DNA of 64,000 nucleotides from JAAYZQ01 sp034428935 (GCA_034428935.1 DAOUHB010000097.1:17439-81438), one strand, 5' to 3'. Counted from the first letter of the stretch, positions 33,949 through 43,326 are shown. Notes: generated by a model from the letters alone, not told the origin. Program-made: numbers and translations.

Positions 33949-35010
33949 ATGGTGGACGCGGACCGGCTGGCGGCCAGCGGCGGCAAGGCCGCCCGGCTTT
34001 ATCCAATGACCTTTGAGCCTGTGTTCAAGGATTACATCTGGGGCGGGCGCAGCCTGGCCAGGTTTGGGCGCCGCCTGCCGCCCGAGGGCCCGGTGGCCGA
34101 GAGCTGGGAGATTTCCGCCCACGAAGACGGAACCACGCGCGTCGAAAACGGTGCCCATGCCGGCCGCCTCCTGACCGAGGTGCACGCCGAGCTGGGCCTG
34201 GACCTCATTGGCCGCAATAATGCCTGGGCCCACGAAAGGGGGAAATTTCCACTCCTCGTCAAGCTGCTGGATGCCCACACGCCTCTGTCGGTGCAGGTAC
34301 ACCCCACCGACGACTATGCCCGGGCCCACGAGGGCAACGAGCTGGGCAAGACCGAGATGTGGTATGTATTGCACGCCCAGCCGGGCGCGGAGCTCATCGT
34401 GGGCGTGACGGCGGGCACGACGCGGGAAGCGCTGGGCCGCGCCATCGAGGAAACGCGGCTGGAACCCTACCTGCACCACGTTGCGGTTCGTGCCGGCGAC
34501 CACGTCTGCGTGCCGGCAGGCACGCTGCACGCCATTCTTGATGGCCTGATCCTCATCGAGATCCAACAGAACTCGAACACCACCTACCGGGTCTATGACT
34601 GGGGACGGGTGGGCAAGGATGGCAAGCCCCGGCCCCTGCACGTGGATAGGGCGCTGGACGTCATCGATCTGGACGTTGTAGAGCCCCAGGTGGAGGCGGC
34701 GCAGGTCGTGGAGGAAGAAGAAGGCTACCGACGGGCTGTCCTGTGCCGGAACGACTATTTCATGGCCGAGCGTATCGAGCTGGATGCCGGCTCGGTGCTC
34801 CACGGCACATGTAACGGCGACACGCTGGAGATTTGGGGGGCCATCGACGGCCGGGCGAAGATCAACGATCTCGATCTGCCGGCGGTGCGCTTCGCGCTGC
34901 TGCCGGCGTCCCTGGGCGACTATGCCGTGCGGGCAGTCTCACCGGCAACCCTGCTGCGAACCTACACACCCCCACCGCGCCCCTGGTTGGACGAGGAGCA
35001 GGCAGCGTAG
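33949..35010 (+). CDS. manA: Mannose-6-phosphate isomerase, class I short type
   Basis: 353 aa. Zinc-dependent cupin isomerase of mannose-6-P and fructose-6-P. Visible elements: FKDYIWGGRSLARFG, PVAESWEISAHEDG, KLLDAHTPLSVQVHPTD (metal-site Gln/His), GKTEMWYVL (Glu), PAGTLHAI (His) and the IEIQQNSNTTYRVYDWGR signature. GGAAGGAGAGG lies just before the ATG. It probably feeds mannose into GDP-mannose for the cell-surface glycosyltransferases encoded downstream, though they are not in one operon. Confidence 0.95.
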   Translation: MVDADRLAASGGKAARLYPMTFEPVFKDYIWGGRSLARFGRRLPPEGPVAESWEISAHEDGTTRVENGAHAGRLLTEVHAELGLDLIGRNNAWAHERGKFPLLVKLLDAHTPLSVQVHPTDDYARAHEGNELGKTEMWYVLHAQPGAELIVGVTAGTTREALGRAIEETRLEPYLHHVAVRAGDHVCVPAGTLHAILDGLILIEIQQNSNTTYRVYDWGRVGKDGKPRPLHVDRALDVIDLDVVEPQVEAAQVVEEEEGYRRAVLCRNDYFMAERIELDAGSVLHGTCNGDTLEIWGAIDGRAKINDLDLPAVRFALLPASLGDYAVRAVSPATLLRTYTPPPRPWLDEEQAA

Positions 35011-35037
35011 GGGCCGGCGAGGGCGCGCCCGCCCTCC

Positions 35038-35883
35038 TCACCAGCTCGTGATCGGCTCCAGGGGCAAGGGGGGATACACCTGCTGGGGCGTGGGTGGCAT
35101 GGGGTTGTACACCCAATCGACCCGGATGCTACCGCACTGCTGCCCAGCGACCCGGCGCAGGCCCTGATACTCACCCCGCAGGAGCACGTCTTCCATTTGT
35201 AGCGACATACCCAGGAGAGCGGCCGGCGCGCCGCGGGGGATGGCCTTCACAGCCTCGCCATAGACGCTCGCCGCAAAGAGAACCTCCCCGGCGCCCGCGG
35301 CCTGGGCCTGGATAACCGGCACGATGCAAGGGTATCCGTCGCCGTCCACGTAGGCCAGAAATTTCAGGTTGCCCAGCTTGTTCAGCAGCGCCTGCGTCCA
35401 GGCGTTCATCGCCTCGCCCGCCGGCCGGTGGACCGCTCGAGCGGCCATGGTCTGCAACGACGCCGCCACCATGCGGCCCATGGGCAAGGCTGAACGCCCG
35501 CTCTGCTCGACGAGATCCAGGTAGTAGACGGTGTGCACGCCAAAGTAGGCGTTGTAGCGGAACATGGGCTGGTTGTTATAGAGCTCGAACTCGGGACCCT
35601 GGCGGGCCGTGTGGGTGAACGTCGCCTTGCCCCGCCACAAGTTTTTGTCAAGGGTCATCACCAGGAAGCCAGCCCGCGGGTTCTGCCGTAGAAAGCCCTT
35701 GCTGGTGCCTTCGATAAACTGGCCAAAGGTCAACTGCGTGGGCGTGTTGGCCCGCAAGCTTGCCAGGAGGGTCAGGTGCGGCAGCCCCTCGGGGTTGACC
35801 GTCGCCAGGAGCCCGATCTTCATGGCCGGCTGCAGGGCCTGGATGTCGTCAGCCGAGAACGTGGCCAGCTTTGTCTTGGTCAT
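35038..35883 (-). CDS. Pyridoxamine 5'-phosphate oxidase-fold (flavin-binding) protein
   Basis: 281 aa. The opening half has the split-barrel pattern MKIGLLATVNPEGLPHLTLLAS and GFLRQNPRAGFLVMTLD, and a second related strand set follows (FLAYVDGDGYPCIVPV). It looks like a duplicated PNPOx-like barrel that would bind FMN or F420. Function unknown. It overlaps the 3' end of the glycyl-radical activase gene by 35 bp, with GGAGGG before its ATG, so it belongs to the glycyl radical enzyme operon. Confidence 0.82.
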   Translation of the reverse strand: MTKTKLATFSADDIQALQPAMKIGLLATVNPEGLPHLTLLASLRANTPTQLTFGQFIEGTSKGFLRQNPRAGFLVMTLDKNLWRGKATFTHTARQGPEFELYNNQPMFRYNAYFGVHTVYYLDLVEQSGRSALPMGRMVAASLQTMAARAVHRPAGEAMNAWTQALLNKLGNLKFLAYVDGDGYPCIVPVIQAQAAGAGEVLFAASVYGEAVKAIPRGAPAALLGMSLQMEDVLLRGEYQGLRRVAGQQCGSIRVDWVYNPMPPTPQQVYPPLPLEPITSW

Positions 35884-36871
35884 TCATACCCTCCATGGAG
35901 GCCGGCATTTCATCCGGCCGCGTCGCGCCGGTGGCGATGACGATCTCGGGCGGCACGCCCGATTCCCGGGCGATCTCGGCCCACCGGCTCAGCTCCCCGC
36001 CGGTCAGCAGGGGCGCCGTTGTAAACTGCCATTCCATGCCCAGGCGGCGATATTTGTCGCGGCACAGATTGTTAAAGGCGCACAGCTCCCACCGTTCCAC
36101 CAGCCCGTCAAGATGGGCCGCAATCCAGGCGCCCAGCCCCTCCAGGTTTTCGCGGCTGGCCGTGGCGCCAGGGATGAGGGGGGTGCGAATCCAGAGGCGG
36201 GGCGAGGAAGCGTTGCCCGCCACATAGTCGCCCACGCTGCGCAGGGCCCCCAGGATGGCCTCGTTGTCCTGCCCGGTAAAGGCCCGGTGCCGGGAGGCGT
36301 CGATCTCCTTGAGGTCAAAGAGCACCATGTCGGCGTGGGGCAGGATGCGGGCCAGGGCGCGGGGCGCGGCCAGGCCGCAGGTGTCCAGGGCGGTCGACAC
36401 GGCGCTCGCTTTCAGGCGCTCAAAAAGAGCCGCCACAAAGGCGGGCTGCATGGCCGGCTCGCCGCCCGACGCGGTCACGCCGCCGCCCGAAGCCTGGTAG
36501 TAGGTGCGATCCTTCAGCAGCTCGTCCACCAGCCCGTCCACGGTAACGGTCCTGCCTAACAGCTCCAGGGCGCCGCCGGGACATGCTTCGGTGCACAGGC
36601 CGCAGCCAGTGCAGCGCTCGCGGTCGATGTGGACCCCCTGGGGCGTGGCCTGCAGGCAGCCCGTGGGGCAGGCGCCGAGGCAGGTCTGGCAGCCGATGCA
36701 GCGGGTCTCCAGCCACTGCACCTCCGGGCGGGGAGAGATGCTCTCGGGATTGTGGCACCAGGCGCAGCGCAGGGGGCAGCCCTTGAAAAAGACCGTCGTG
36801 CGGATGCCCGGCCCATCCTCGGTTGATAGCCTCTGTAGATGGAGAATCCGGCCCTGCCTGTCTTCGCTCAT
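35849..36871 (-). CDS. Glycyl-radical enzyme activating protein (radical SAM)
   Basis: 340 aa. The radical-SAM motif is CPLRCAWC (CxxxCxxC form), preceded by STEDGPGIRTTVFFKG. Two extra 4Fe-4S ferredoxin clusters follow (CIGCQTCLGACP and CTGCGLCTEACP), as in activases of decarboxylases, CutD and HypD rather than the short PflA. TASGGEPAMQ is the SAM-binding GGE segment. It installs the glycyl radical on the enzyme encoded 9 bp upstream. Confidence 0.95.
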   Translation of the reverse strand: MSEDRQGRILHLQRLSTEDGPGIRTTVFFKGCPLRCAWCHNPESISPRPEVQWLETRCIGCQTCLGACPTGCLQATPQGVHIDRERCTGCGLCTEACPGGALELLGRTVTVDGLVDELLKDRTYYQASGGGVTASGGEPAMQPAFVAALFERLKASAVSTALDTCGLAAPRALARILPHADMVLFDLKEIDASRHRAFTGQDNEAILGALRSVGDYVAGNASSPRLWIRTPLIPGATASRENLEGLGAWIAAHLDGLVERWELCAFNNLCRDKYRRLGMEWQFTTAPLLTGGELSRWAEIARESGVPPEIVIATGATRPDEMPASMEGMNDQDKAGHVLG

Positions 36872-36880
36872 GGCTCGCGG

Positions 36881-39397
36881 CTACACGCTGTGCGTCTCCC
36901 GGGCAATGATCTCGTCCTGCAGCTCCTTGCCGATGCTGGTAAAGTAGGCGTTATAGCCCGTGACGCGCACCAACAGGTGGCGATACTCTTCGGGATGCTG
37001 CTGGGCGTCGCGCAGCAGATTGGCGTCGACCATGTTCACCTGGAGCGCGGTGCCGCCCTGCTCCACGTAGGCGCGCAGGAACGCCTCGAACTTTTTCCTG
37101 TGCTCCGAGTCGCGGACCAGGGAAGGGCTAAAGGTCATGGTGTGGCTGCCGCCGTTGGGCAGTGAATTATAAAAGCCCTCCCAGTCGCCATCGCCATTCT
37201 GTGCCTTGCCACCCAGGACCTTGCCCACGGAGTTGACGTTGGCCGTCGGCCCGTTGACGTCGGCGCCGTTGGAGGGGCACAGGGCGTTGGACAGGAACTT
37301 GCCGTTGGGCCGGCCGTCGGGACTGGCAGGCAGGATGAATCCATCCGAGATCCAGTAGTTCCAGCTCAGCATCCCCGGGCGGAACTGGCGTCCCGTGACC
37401 CGACTTTTATGCTTCCACACCTCCTCGGCCCAGAGGTCCATGACCCGCCGCCCCATCTCGTCGGCAACGTCGTCGTCGCGCCCGTACTTGGGCGCCTTGT
37501 TGTGCGCCTGGGCCTGAAGCACTTCGTGGCCCTGCCAGTTGTCGCGCAGGGCCTGGATCAGGCCCTGCATGGTGCACAGCTTGCGGTCAAATACGAGATA
37601 CTTGACCGCCAGCAGCGAATCGACGGTGGTGGCGTACGTCACCGCCTCCACGGTGCCGTAGAACAGCTCCGGTCCACCCTGGGTGATGTCCAGGCCTTTT
37701 TCGGCGCAGCCTCGCACCATGCAGGAAAGATAGGGCGTCGGAGAAAAGCGGGCGACCACCTCCTCGGTCTGCTGGAAGACGTCGACGATCTCTTGCACGA
37801 TAAAGGCCGTCTGCCGGGCATAGGCCTCCCAGAACTCGGGCCAGCTCTGGAAAAGCGCGGCATCGCCCGTGTCGGGCCCGCGGCGCCGCGGCTTTTCCCT
37901 GGCACCTGTCATCGGATCGACAAAGGGGAGGAGGTCGTAGCCACCGGTGAGGGCCAGCTCAACCGCCTTGAGGAGGTTGAGGTTGAGGTCGACGGTGCCC
38001 GACCGGTCGTTGCCGGCCATGGTGTTTTCCAGGCAGCCGACAGGCGCGTAATCGTGGACGTTGCCCGCGTGGATCAGGTGCGCGACCCCCGATCGGACGG
38101 CCTGGCGCATGAGACCGGCCATGGAGCGCTCGTCAAAGTTGAGCAGGAAGGGCGCCCCCTGGCTGGAGGCGATCATGTCAATGATCTTCTCGTACACCCC
38201 CGAAGGCGTGTTGCGGTGGAGCCGCACGTTCGGCTTGGGCTCCAGGATGGGCGACAGCTCGTCGATGACCTCCAGCATGGCAAAGGTGAGGTCGTTGGTC
38301 AGGTCCACCCCTCCGAGGCCCAGGCCGGAGAGGGTGATGAGCTGCCCGTAGCCCGCGGTGATGCCCTGGTTGCCGCCCGTGCGGATCATGGCATCGTAGG
38401 CCGTGTTGGCGTGTATCCAGAAGCACTTCAGGATCTCCTTGCCCCATTCGCGGTCCATGCCCTCGTCCAGGGAGCGCTGCCAGAAGGGATAGAGGAACTG
38501 GTCGATGCGGCCGAAGGACAATCCGGGCCCTGGGTAGTTCTCCTCGCTCATGACCAGCATATGGGTGAGCCACAGCGCCTGTACCGCCTGCCAGAATGTC
38601 TCCGCCGGCTGCCAGGGCACGAGGGCAAGGTTGGAAGCCATCTGCCGCAGCTCCTGCCGGCGGGCCTCGTCCGTCTCCTCCGCGGCCAGGTCCAGGCAGC
38701 GCTGCCGGTATCTGGCTGCCACGTCTCGGGCCGTGGTGGCGGCGCTGATCATGGCCCGCAGTTGGGCCCCCTTGGCTCCCTGGCGCTCGCCCTCGGCCAG
38801 GGCATCGTAGCGGGCCGATAGGTCGGCGTGGATACCCTGCCAGCCTTCGGCCAGCACGCGTGGATAGTCGGGGATGAGGTGGCCGTTGGTGGCGCCGGCG
38901 TTGCCGTAGCCGTGGTTGTGGAACCGGAGGACGGCCTCCCGGGTGCCGCCCTTGCCGCGGACGAGCCTGTCATATTCCCGGGCTTCCTGCCTGGTGAGGC
39001 ACGTGGATGTCTGGACGTTAAATCGCGCCCCGGCAAGGAGGTCGCCGGGCAGGATCTCCTGGGGCAGGTAGTTGACCATGACCTCGCGCACGAACCAGGC
39101 CTTGCGCTCGGGCAGGCTCCACTGCCAGAAGTGGGGGTGAAGCTTGACCGGGCGGGCTGCCTGGCGAAAGCAGCCGCGGAACGTATCGAAAAAGGTATAG
39201 GTTTCGGGCACGATGTAGAAGGGAAGCTCTTCGTACTGGAAATCCCAGGGCGTGCCCGTGGTCCAGGAAGTGAACTCGTTGTTCCAGCGGCGCGCGGTCC
39301 CCTGGAAGTAATAGTCTCGCAGCCATTGAATGCGCGGCGACAGGTTGTGTGGCTGCTTGATCGAAGGCCCCGGCCCGACACAAGCGGTGGTGTTCAT
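36881..39397 (-). CDS. Glycyl radical enzyme of the PFL family, substrate unknown
   Basis: 838 aa. The glycyl-radical site is RVTGYNAYF near the C-terminus (Gly814). The thiyl cysteine loop is VGCLENT (Cys455, Glu457 in this numbering). A Cys-x-Glu loop marks GREs that use a Glu base, such as lyases, dehydratases and decarboxylases. GCLEN rather than GCVEP argues against choline lyase and hydroxyproline dehydratase and recalls arylacetate decarboxylases. The start (MNTTACVG) has GGAGGAAAGG upstream. The open frame runs 19 codons further. The enzyme is oxygen-sensitive, implying anaerobic growth. Confidence 0.9.
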   Translation of the reverse strand: MNTTACVGPGPSIKQPHNLSPRIQWLRDYYFQGTARRWNNEFTSWTTGTPWDFQYEELPFYIVPETYTFFDTFRGCFRQAARPVKLHPHFWQWSLPERKAWFVREVMVNYLPQEILPGDLLAGARFNVQTSTCLTRQEAREYDRLVRGKGGTREAVLRFHNHGYGNAGATNGHLIPDYPRVLAEGWQGIHADLSARYDALAEGERQGAKGAQLRAMISAATTARDVAARYRQRCLDLAAEETDEARRQELRQMASNLALVPWQPAETFWQAVQALWLTHMLVMSEENYPGPGLSFGRIDQFLYPFWQRSLDEGMDREWGKEILKCFWIHANTAYDAMIRTGGNQGITAGYGQLITLSGLGLGGVDLTNDLTFAMLEVIDELSPILEPKPNVRLHRNTPSGVYEKIIDMIASSQGAPFLLNFDERSMAGLMRQAVRSGVAHLIHAGNVHDYAPVGCLENTMAGNDRSGTVDLNLNLLKAVELALTGGYDLLPFVDPMTGAREKPRRRGPDTGDAALFQSWPEFWEAYARQTAFIVQEIVDVFQQTEEVVARFSPTPYLSCMVRGCAEKGLDITQGGPELFYGTVEAVTYATTVDSLLAVKYLVFDRKLCTMQGLIQALRDNWQGHEVLQAQAHNKAPKYGRDDDVADEMGRRVMDLWAEEVWKHKSRVTGRQFRPGMLSWNYWISDGFILPASPDGRPNGKFLSNALCPSNGADVNGPTANVNSVGKVLGGKAQNGDGDWEGFYNSLPNGGSHTMTFSPSLVRDSEHRKKFEAFLRAYVEQGGTALQVNMVDANLLRDAQQHPEEYRHLLVRVTGYNAYFTSIGKELQDEIIARETHSV

Positions 39398-39425
39398 TGC
39401 CTTTCCTCCTCCCTCGAGCCTCTGC

Positions 39426-39454
39426 ATTCTAGCAGAAAAGCCCCCGGCCGTCAA
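39426..39454 (-). promoter_or_regulatory. Promoter of the glycyl radical enzyme operon
   Basis: Minus strand TTGACG (39449-39454), 17-bp spacer, TAGAAT (39426-39431) with an extended TGC before the -10. Start near 39419. Confidence 0.75.
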
Positions 39455-39496
39455 AAGCCTCTACTGGCCCTTGCCGGTTGTCGGGCGCGGGTCGAT

Positions 39497-39525
39497 TTGA
39501 CGAACCCCGCCCCTTCTGGTACACT
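39497..39525 (+). promoter_or_regulatory. Promoter of the lipoprotein gene
   Basis: TTGACG (39497-39502), 17-bp spacer, TACACT (39520-39525). It is divergent from the glycyl radical enzyme promoter, with about 43 bp between the two -35 boxes. Confidence 0.75.
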
Positions 39526-39555
39526 ACGCTGGTTGTGAGCGCAAAGGGGAGTGCT

Positions 39556-40866
39556 GTGAGCATAAAGAACGTGCTGATCCTGGCAACTTTGCTGCTACTC
39601 GGCCTGCTGCTGGGTGGCTGCAATTTGCGGCCCCTGCTCGCCGACGTCTCGGTCTACCCCGAAGCCATCTCGCCCAACGCGGACGGCACGGACGATGCCA
39701 CCAATATCGAGTATTCCCTCTCCCGAAACGCCAGCCTGTCCATCTATCTCCAGAATGAGCAGGGCGAGAGCTTCTATTTCCGGCAGAATCAGCGGCGGTC
39801 GGCGGGGGACTATCGCGTCCAGTGGGGCGGTGTGATCAACGAGCCCTACTGGCTGGAGAACGAGTTCGGCCGGCAGCTCGTGCGGAGCTGGCTGCTGCCC
39901 GACGGTACCTACACCTGGACCGTGGAGGCGACGGACGACGACGGCAACACGGAGCGCGTCCAGGGCTCTATCACCCTGGCGGACGGCGAGACCGTGGTGC
40001 CCGAGTTGCGACAATTCACCGTGGCCCTGCCGATCTTTACCCCCAACCAGGATGGCCTGGCCGACCGCACGGGCATTGGCTACTATCTCAACAAGGACGT
40101 GGACGGCGTCACGGTCTATCTGTACCATCCCGACCGGCCCGATGTGCAGATTCCCCTCGAAGAACAGGGAGGGGCGGCGGTCCCGGGCGAGAGGGGCTAC
40201 CACTATTACGATTACGATGGCGGCGTGGACCTGAACGCTGACCCGCCCGTCGACGGCACGTACATCGTCCAGGCCGAGGCTCGAGACCTGGTGGGCCACC
40301 ACGTCGTCGTCAGCGATACGCTGACCATCAAGGATGGGGGCAAGCCCCGGGCCCTCGTGGTCGAAGGCACCATCCAGTGGACCGACGCCGTGCGCAACCT
40401 GGAGAGCACGGAGGTATACCTGCCCCTGGGCTCGACCCTCTGTTTCACCACCTACGTCGAGAACTATAGCCGGGTGCCCCTCCGCACGTCGGGACCGCCG
40501 TCAGGGACGGCCTATCGCAGCGACATCAGTTACAACACCCTTGCGGCCGACGAGGGCGAGGACAGCTATTACGAGCAGCCCGGTGTCTGGCGCTTTGGCA
40601 TCCGCTTTGACACGTCGCAGCTCGACTTTCCCTATCGCTGGGCCGTGGGCAAGCCCGAGGAGCTGCGCTGCGAAACCATCGAAGGACAGGAGCAGTGCTT
40701 CCTGGACGCCGGAAAGCGCGGCACCGTGACGGGCTGCATCGAGCTAATCGGGCCCTTTCCCCGCAACGAGATCTATGCCTGGGGCGGGCTGATTCACCAG
40801 TGGGTAGGCTTGACCGCCGAAAACAACTATGTCGATCGGGTGCTCATCCACATCGGCGTACCCTAG
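39556..40866 (+). CDS. Lipoprotein with FlgD/Ig-like repeats
   Basis: 436 aa. The signal peptide VLILATLLLLGLLLGGC ends in a lipobox. Two similar beta-rich units follow: SPNADGTDDATNIEYSLSRNASLSIYLQN and TPNQDGLADRTGIGYYLNKDVDGVTVYLY, each with the DG calcium-like loop and the PDGTYTWTVEATDDDGN pattern of FlgD-type Ig domains. The C-terminal ~150 residues are unassigned. A GTG start at 39556 with GGGGAG upstream fits the promoter. An ATG at 39478 lies before the promoter and is excluded. Confidence 0.8.
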   Translation: MSIKNVLILATLLLLGLLLGGCNLRPLLADVSVYPEAISPNADGTDDATNIEYSLSRNASLSIYLQNEQGESFYFRQNQRRSAGDYRVQWGGVINEPYWLENEFGRQLVRSWLLPDGTYTWTVEATDDDGNTERVQGSITLADGETVVPELRQFTVALPIFTPNQDGLADRTGIGYYLNKDVDGVTVYLYHPDRPDVQIPLEEQGGAAVPGERGYHYYDYDGGVDLNADPPVDGTYIVQAEARDLVGHHVVVSDTLTIKDGGKPRALVVEGTIQWTDAVRNLESTEVYLPLGSTLCFTTYVENYSRVPLRTSGPPSGTAYRSDISYNTLAADEGEDSYYEQPGVWRFGIRFDTSQLDFPYRWAVGKPEELRCETIEGQEQCFLDAGKRGTVTGCIELIGPFPRNEIYAWGGLIHQWVGLTAENNYVDRVLIHIGVP

Positions 40867-40957
40867 CGGGGGTATCGGCTGTCTGATTCTGCGCATGGCC
40901 GCGGACTGACGTCATCGTGCTGTGAGGCACACCCGTGCCGCCAGCGGTAAACCTTCC

Positions 40958-41896
40958 ATGGACCTGGCCGTCGTCACCGTCAGCTATAACACAAGAAACC
41001 TCCTGGCCGACTGCCTGGAGTCGGCAATTGCAGGCATGCGGCGCTCCGGGCTGGAGGGCCAGGTCTGGGTGGTGGACAATGCCTCGGCGGATGGGAGCCC
41101 CGACATGGTCCGGCAGAGGTTCCCCGACGTGCGGCTCGTGGCCCACGACACGAACCTTGGTTTTGCCGCTGGCAACAACCTGGCCCTGGAGCGCATGGGC
41201 TTTGGCGAACGGGTCCAGCCCCGGCACGTCCTGTTCCTGAACCCCGATACACGCGTCGTGGGGGACGCCCTGGGAACGATGGTCGGCTTCCTGGATGCCA
41301 CAGCCCGGGCGGGCGCGGCCGGCGCGCGGTTGGTCCACGGCGACGGCAGTTTTCAGCACTCGGCCTTTGGCTTCCCCGGACTGCGGCAGATCCTCGTCGA
41401 TTTCTGGCCTCTGCACCACCTCCTGGTCGAATCGCGGTTCAACGGGCGCTACCCGCGGCGGCTCTACGAGGCAGGCCGCCCGTTCGTCGTCGATCATCCA
41501 CTTGGCGCGGCGCTCATGGTCCGCGGCCAGGCGCTGGCCCAGGTGGGCGGCTTTGACGAGCGCTTTTTCATGTACTGCGAAGAGATCGATCTCTGCCGGC
41601 GGCTGTGGCAGGCCGGTTGGGAGATCTATACCGTGCCGGCGGCCGAGATCGTGCATCTCGTGGGCCAGAGCACGGGCCAATTTCGCGACAGGATGTTTGT
41701 GGCCCTATGGCGCAGCCGCTTCTTGATGTTCGAGAAGCACGAAAGCGCGGCCTTTCGCCGCGCCGCGCGGCTGCTCGTGCGCCAGGGGCTCCGCGCCGAG
41801 GCGCGCCGCGCCCGGATGGCACGCCGCCGCGGCCAGCTTTCGGCTGCCGAGCTGGAGAAACGCCTGGTGGCGTTCGAGGAGGTGGCGCGGCTATGA
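40958..41896 (+). CDS. Glycosyltransferase family 2 (rhamnosyltransferase-like)
   Basis: 312 aa. GT-A fold: VVTVSYNTRNLLADCLES, VDNASADGS, GFAAGNNLAL, FLNPDTRV (DxD-like), GFDERFFMYCEEIDLCRRLWQAGW. Typical of cell-surface polysaccharide rhamnosyl- or galactosyltransferases. The ATG chosen starts the conserved fold and lacks a clear Shine-Dalgarno. The frame is open upstream to 40922. Its stop overlaps the next GT start in ATGA. Confidence 0.88.
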   Translation: MDLAVVTVSYNTRNLLADCLESAIAGMRRSGLEGQVWVVDNASADGSPDMVRQRFPDVRLVAHDTNLGFAAGNNLALERMGFGERVQPRHVLFLNPDTRVVGDALGTMVGFLDATARAGAAGARLVHGDGSFQHSAFGFPGLRQILVDFWPLHHLLVESRFNGRYPRRLYEAGRPFVVDHPLGAALMVRGQALAQVGGFDERFFMYCEEIDLCRRLWQAGWEIYTVPAAEIVHLVGQSTGQFRDRMFVALWRSRFLMFEKHESAAFRRAARLLVRQGLRAEARRARMARRRGQLSAAELEKRLVAFEEVARL

Positions 41897-42678
41897 GCAG
41901 TCCGCAGGTGGTGGCCGTCGTCCTGGCCCACGACGAGGAGCGACACATTGGCGAGTGCCTGGACAGCCTGGCCTGGGCGGACGAGCGGCTGGTCGTGGAT
42001 GACTTTTCCACCGATCGGACCGCCGAGATTGCACGGGATCGGGAGGCCATGGTGGTGCAGCATGCCCTGGAAAACTTTTCCGCGCAGCGCAACCGGGCGC
42101 TCTCCATGGCCGGCGCCGAGTGGGTGCTGTTCGTCGACGCCGACGAGCGGGTGACACCCGAGTTGGCCGCCGAGGTGCGGCAGGTAGTTGCCTACGAGGA
42201 TGACCGCGCGCGAAACGGATGGTGGATTCCTCGACATAACTATATGCTTGGCCACAGGATGCGCGGTGGCGGCTGGTATCCCGATCACCAACTTCGCTTG
42301 TTGCGCAGGGGCAAGGCCCGCTACGACCCGGCACGACCCGTGCACGAGGTGGTGATTCTGGAGGGCGAGGCGGGCACCCTCCAAAACCCCTTTATCCACT
42401 ACAACTATGACACCGTGGCCCAGTTTCGCCAGAAGGTGGGGCATTATACGGGCTACGAGGCGCAGATCTTGCACCAACAAGGTGTTCGGCTGCGGCCCTG
42501 GACCACGCTGCTGATGCCAGTGCGCGAGTTCTGGCGCCGCTTTGTCACACTACGAGGCTACCGCGACCACGTCTACGGGCTGCTCTTCTGTGGCCTCATG
42601 GGCTGGTACACGTTTGTCACTTACCGGCGCCTCGGGCAACTGCGTCGGACCTCCCTGCCCCCCCATGCGGGGGGGTGA
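41893..42678 (+). CDS. Glycosyltransferase family 2 (WaaE/KdtX-like)
   Basis: 261 aa. VVAVVLAHDEERHIGECLDSLAWADERLVVDDFSTDRT, NFSAQRNRALSMAGAEWVLFVDADERV (DxD), GGGWYPDHQLRLLRRGKARYD, then a hydrophobic C-terminal helix. The pattern matches GT2 proteins of the WaaE group that modify surface glycans. It is coupled to the preceding GT by a 4-bp overlap. Its last residues (about 9 codons, LPPHAGG end) are encoded by a copy of the CCCCCCC-ATG-GGGGGGG repeat, and the stop lies inside it. Confidence 0.88.
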   Translation: MSSPQVVAVVLAHDEERHIGECLDSLAWADERLVVDDFSTDRTAEIARDREAMVVQHALENFSAQRNRALSMAGAEWVLFVDADERVTPELAAEVRQVVAYEDDRARNGWWIPRHNYMLGHRMRGGGWYPDHQLRLLRRGKARYDPARPVHEVVILEGEAGTLQNPFIHYNYDTVAQFRQKVGHYTGYEAQILHQQGVRLRPWTTLLMPVREFWRRFVTLRGYRDHVYGLLFCGLMGWYTFVTYRRLGQLRRTSLPPHAGG

Positions 42679-42828
42679 CAGGCCGTGGCCCTCGGAGTAG
42701 GACTGTAGCCCATACCCTGCCCCCCCATGTGGGGGGGGGTGACCGCCTTCCGCACCTACCCTGGTTTGCGTCCACCTGCCGCCGCATCCGGGGGGTTGAT
42801 TGTCTCCCTCCCCCGATACGGGGGAGGG
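42653..42828. repeat. Family of C-run/G-run hairpin repeats
   Basis: Two near-identical 27-29-bp copies (42653-42679 and 42715-42743) share CCCTGCCCCCCCATG followed by a G-run and GTGAC. A related hairpin lies at 42806-42828 (9-bp stem CCCTCCCCC/GGGGGAGGG, loop GATAC). The rest of 42679-42840 shows no gene. Confidence 0.75.
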
Positions 42829-42840
42829 CCGGGGAGGGGG

Positions 42841-43299
42841 TCAGGCCAGTTCCAGGATGCGCTCGAACCCTCGCTCCAGGTAGTCCTCGATCACGTCGGC
42901 ACAGGTGCGATAGGCCTCGATGGGCAGGCCGTAGGGGTCCTCGACGTCTCGACGCTTGCCGGCGACTTGGCTCAAGCGATGTACTTTCCACCTGTACTGG
43001 GGCCAGGTGTTGGCGATCATCTGCTCGTGCTCCCGGCTCATGACGAGGATGAGATCGGCTTCGGCAACGTCGGCGGATGTCAGGCCGTGGGCACGATGCC
43101 CGGAAATGTCCACGCCCCGTGCAGCCATGACCTCCACGGCGTGCTCGCTGGCCGGCCGATCCTCCAGCGCCCAGGTTCCCGCGGAGCGCACCGTGTATTG
43201 CCCGTCGAGCCCTTCCCTGGCCAGGCGCTGGCGCAGCAGGCCGGCGGCCATGGGCGAGCGGCACAGGTTCCCGGTGCACACCATCAATATCAGGCTCAT
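42841..43299 (-). CDS. Low-molecular-weight protein tyrosine phosphatase
   Basis: 152 aa. P-loop VCTGNLCRSP at residues 7-16 (catalytic Cys8, Arg14), and a DPYG general-acid motif near the C-terminus. The family dephosphorylates tyrosine kinases that control polysaccharide export, which suits its position beside glycosyltransferase genes, although arsenate reductase-like activities also exist in the fold. Own promoter upstream. Confidence 0.93.
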   Translation of the reverse strand: MSLILMVCTGNLCRSPMAAGLLRQRLAREGLDGQYTVRSAGTWALEDRPASEHAVEVMAARGVDISGHRAHGLTSADVAEADLILVMSREHEQMIANTWPQYRWKVHRLSQVAGKRRDVEDPYGLPIEAYRTCADVIEDYLERGFERILELA

Positions 43300-43326
43300 A
43301 GCGGCATCTCTCCCAAGTGTAGGAGC

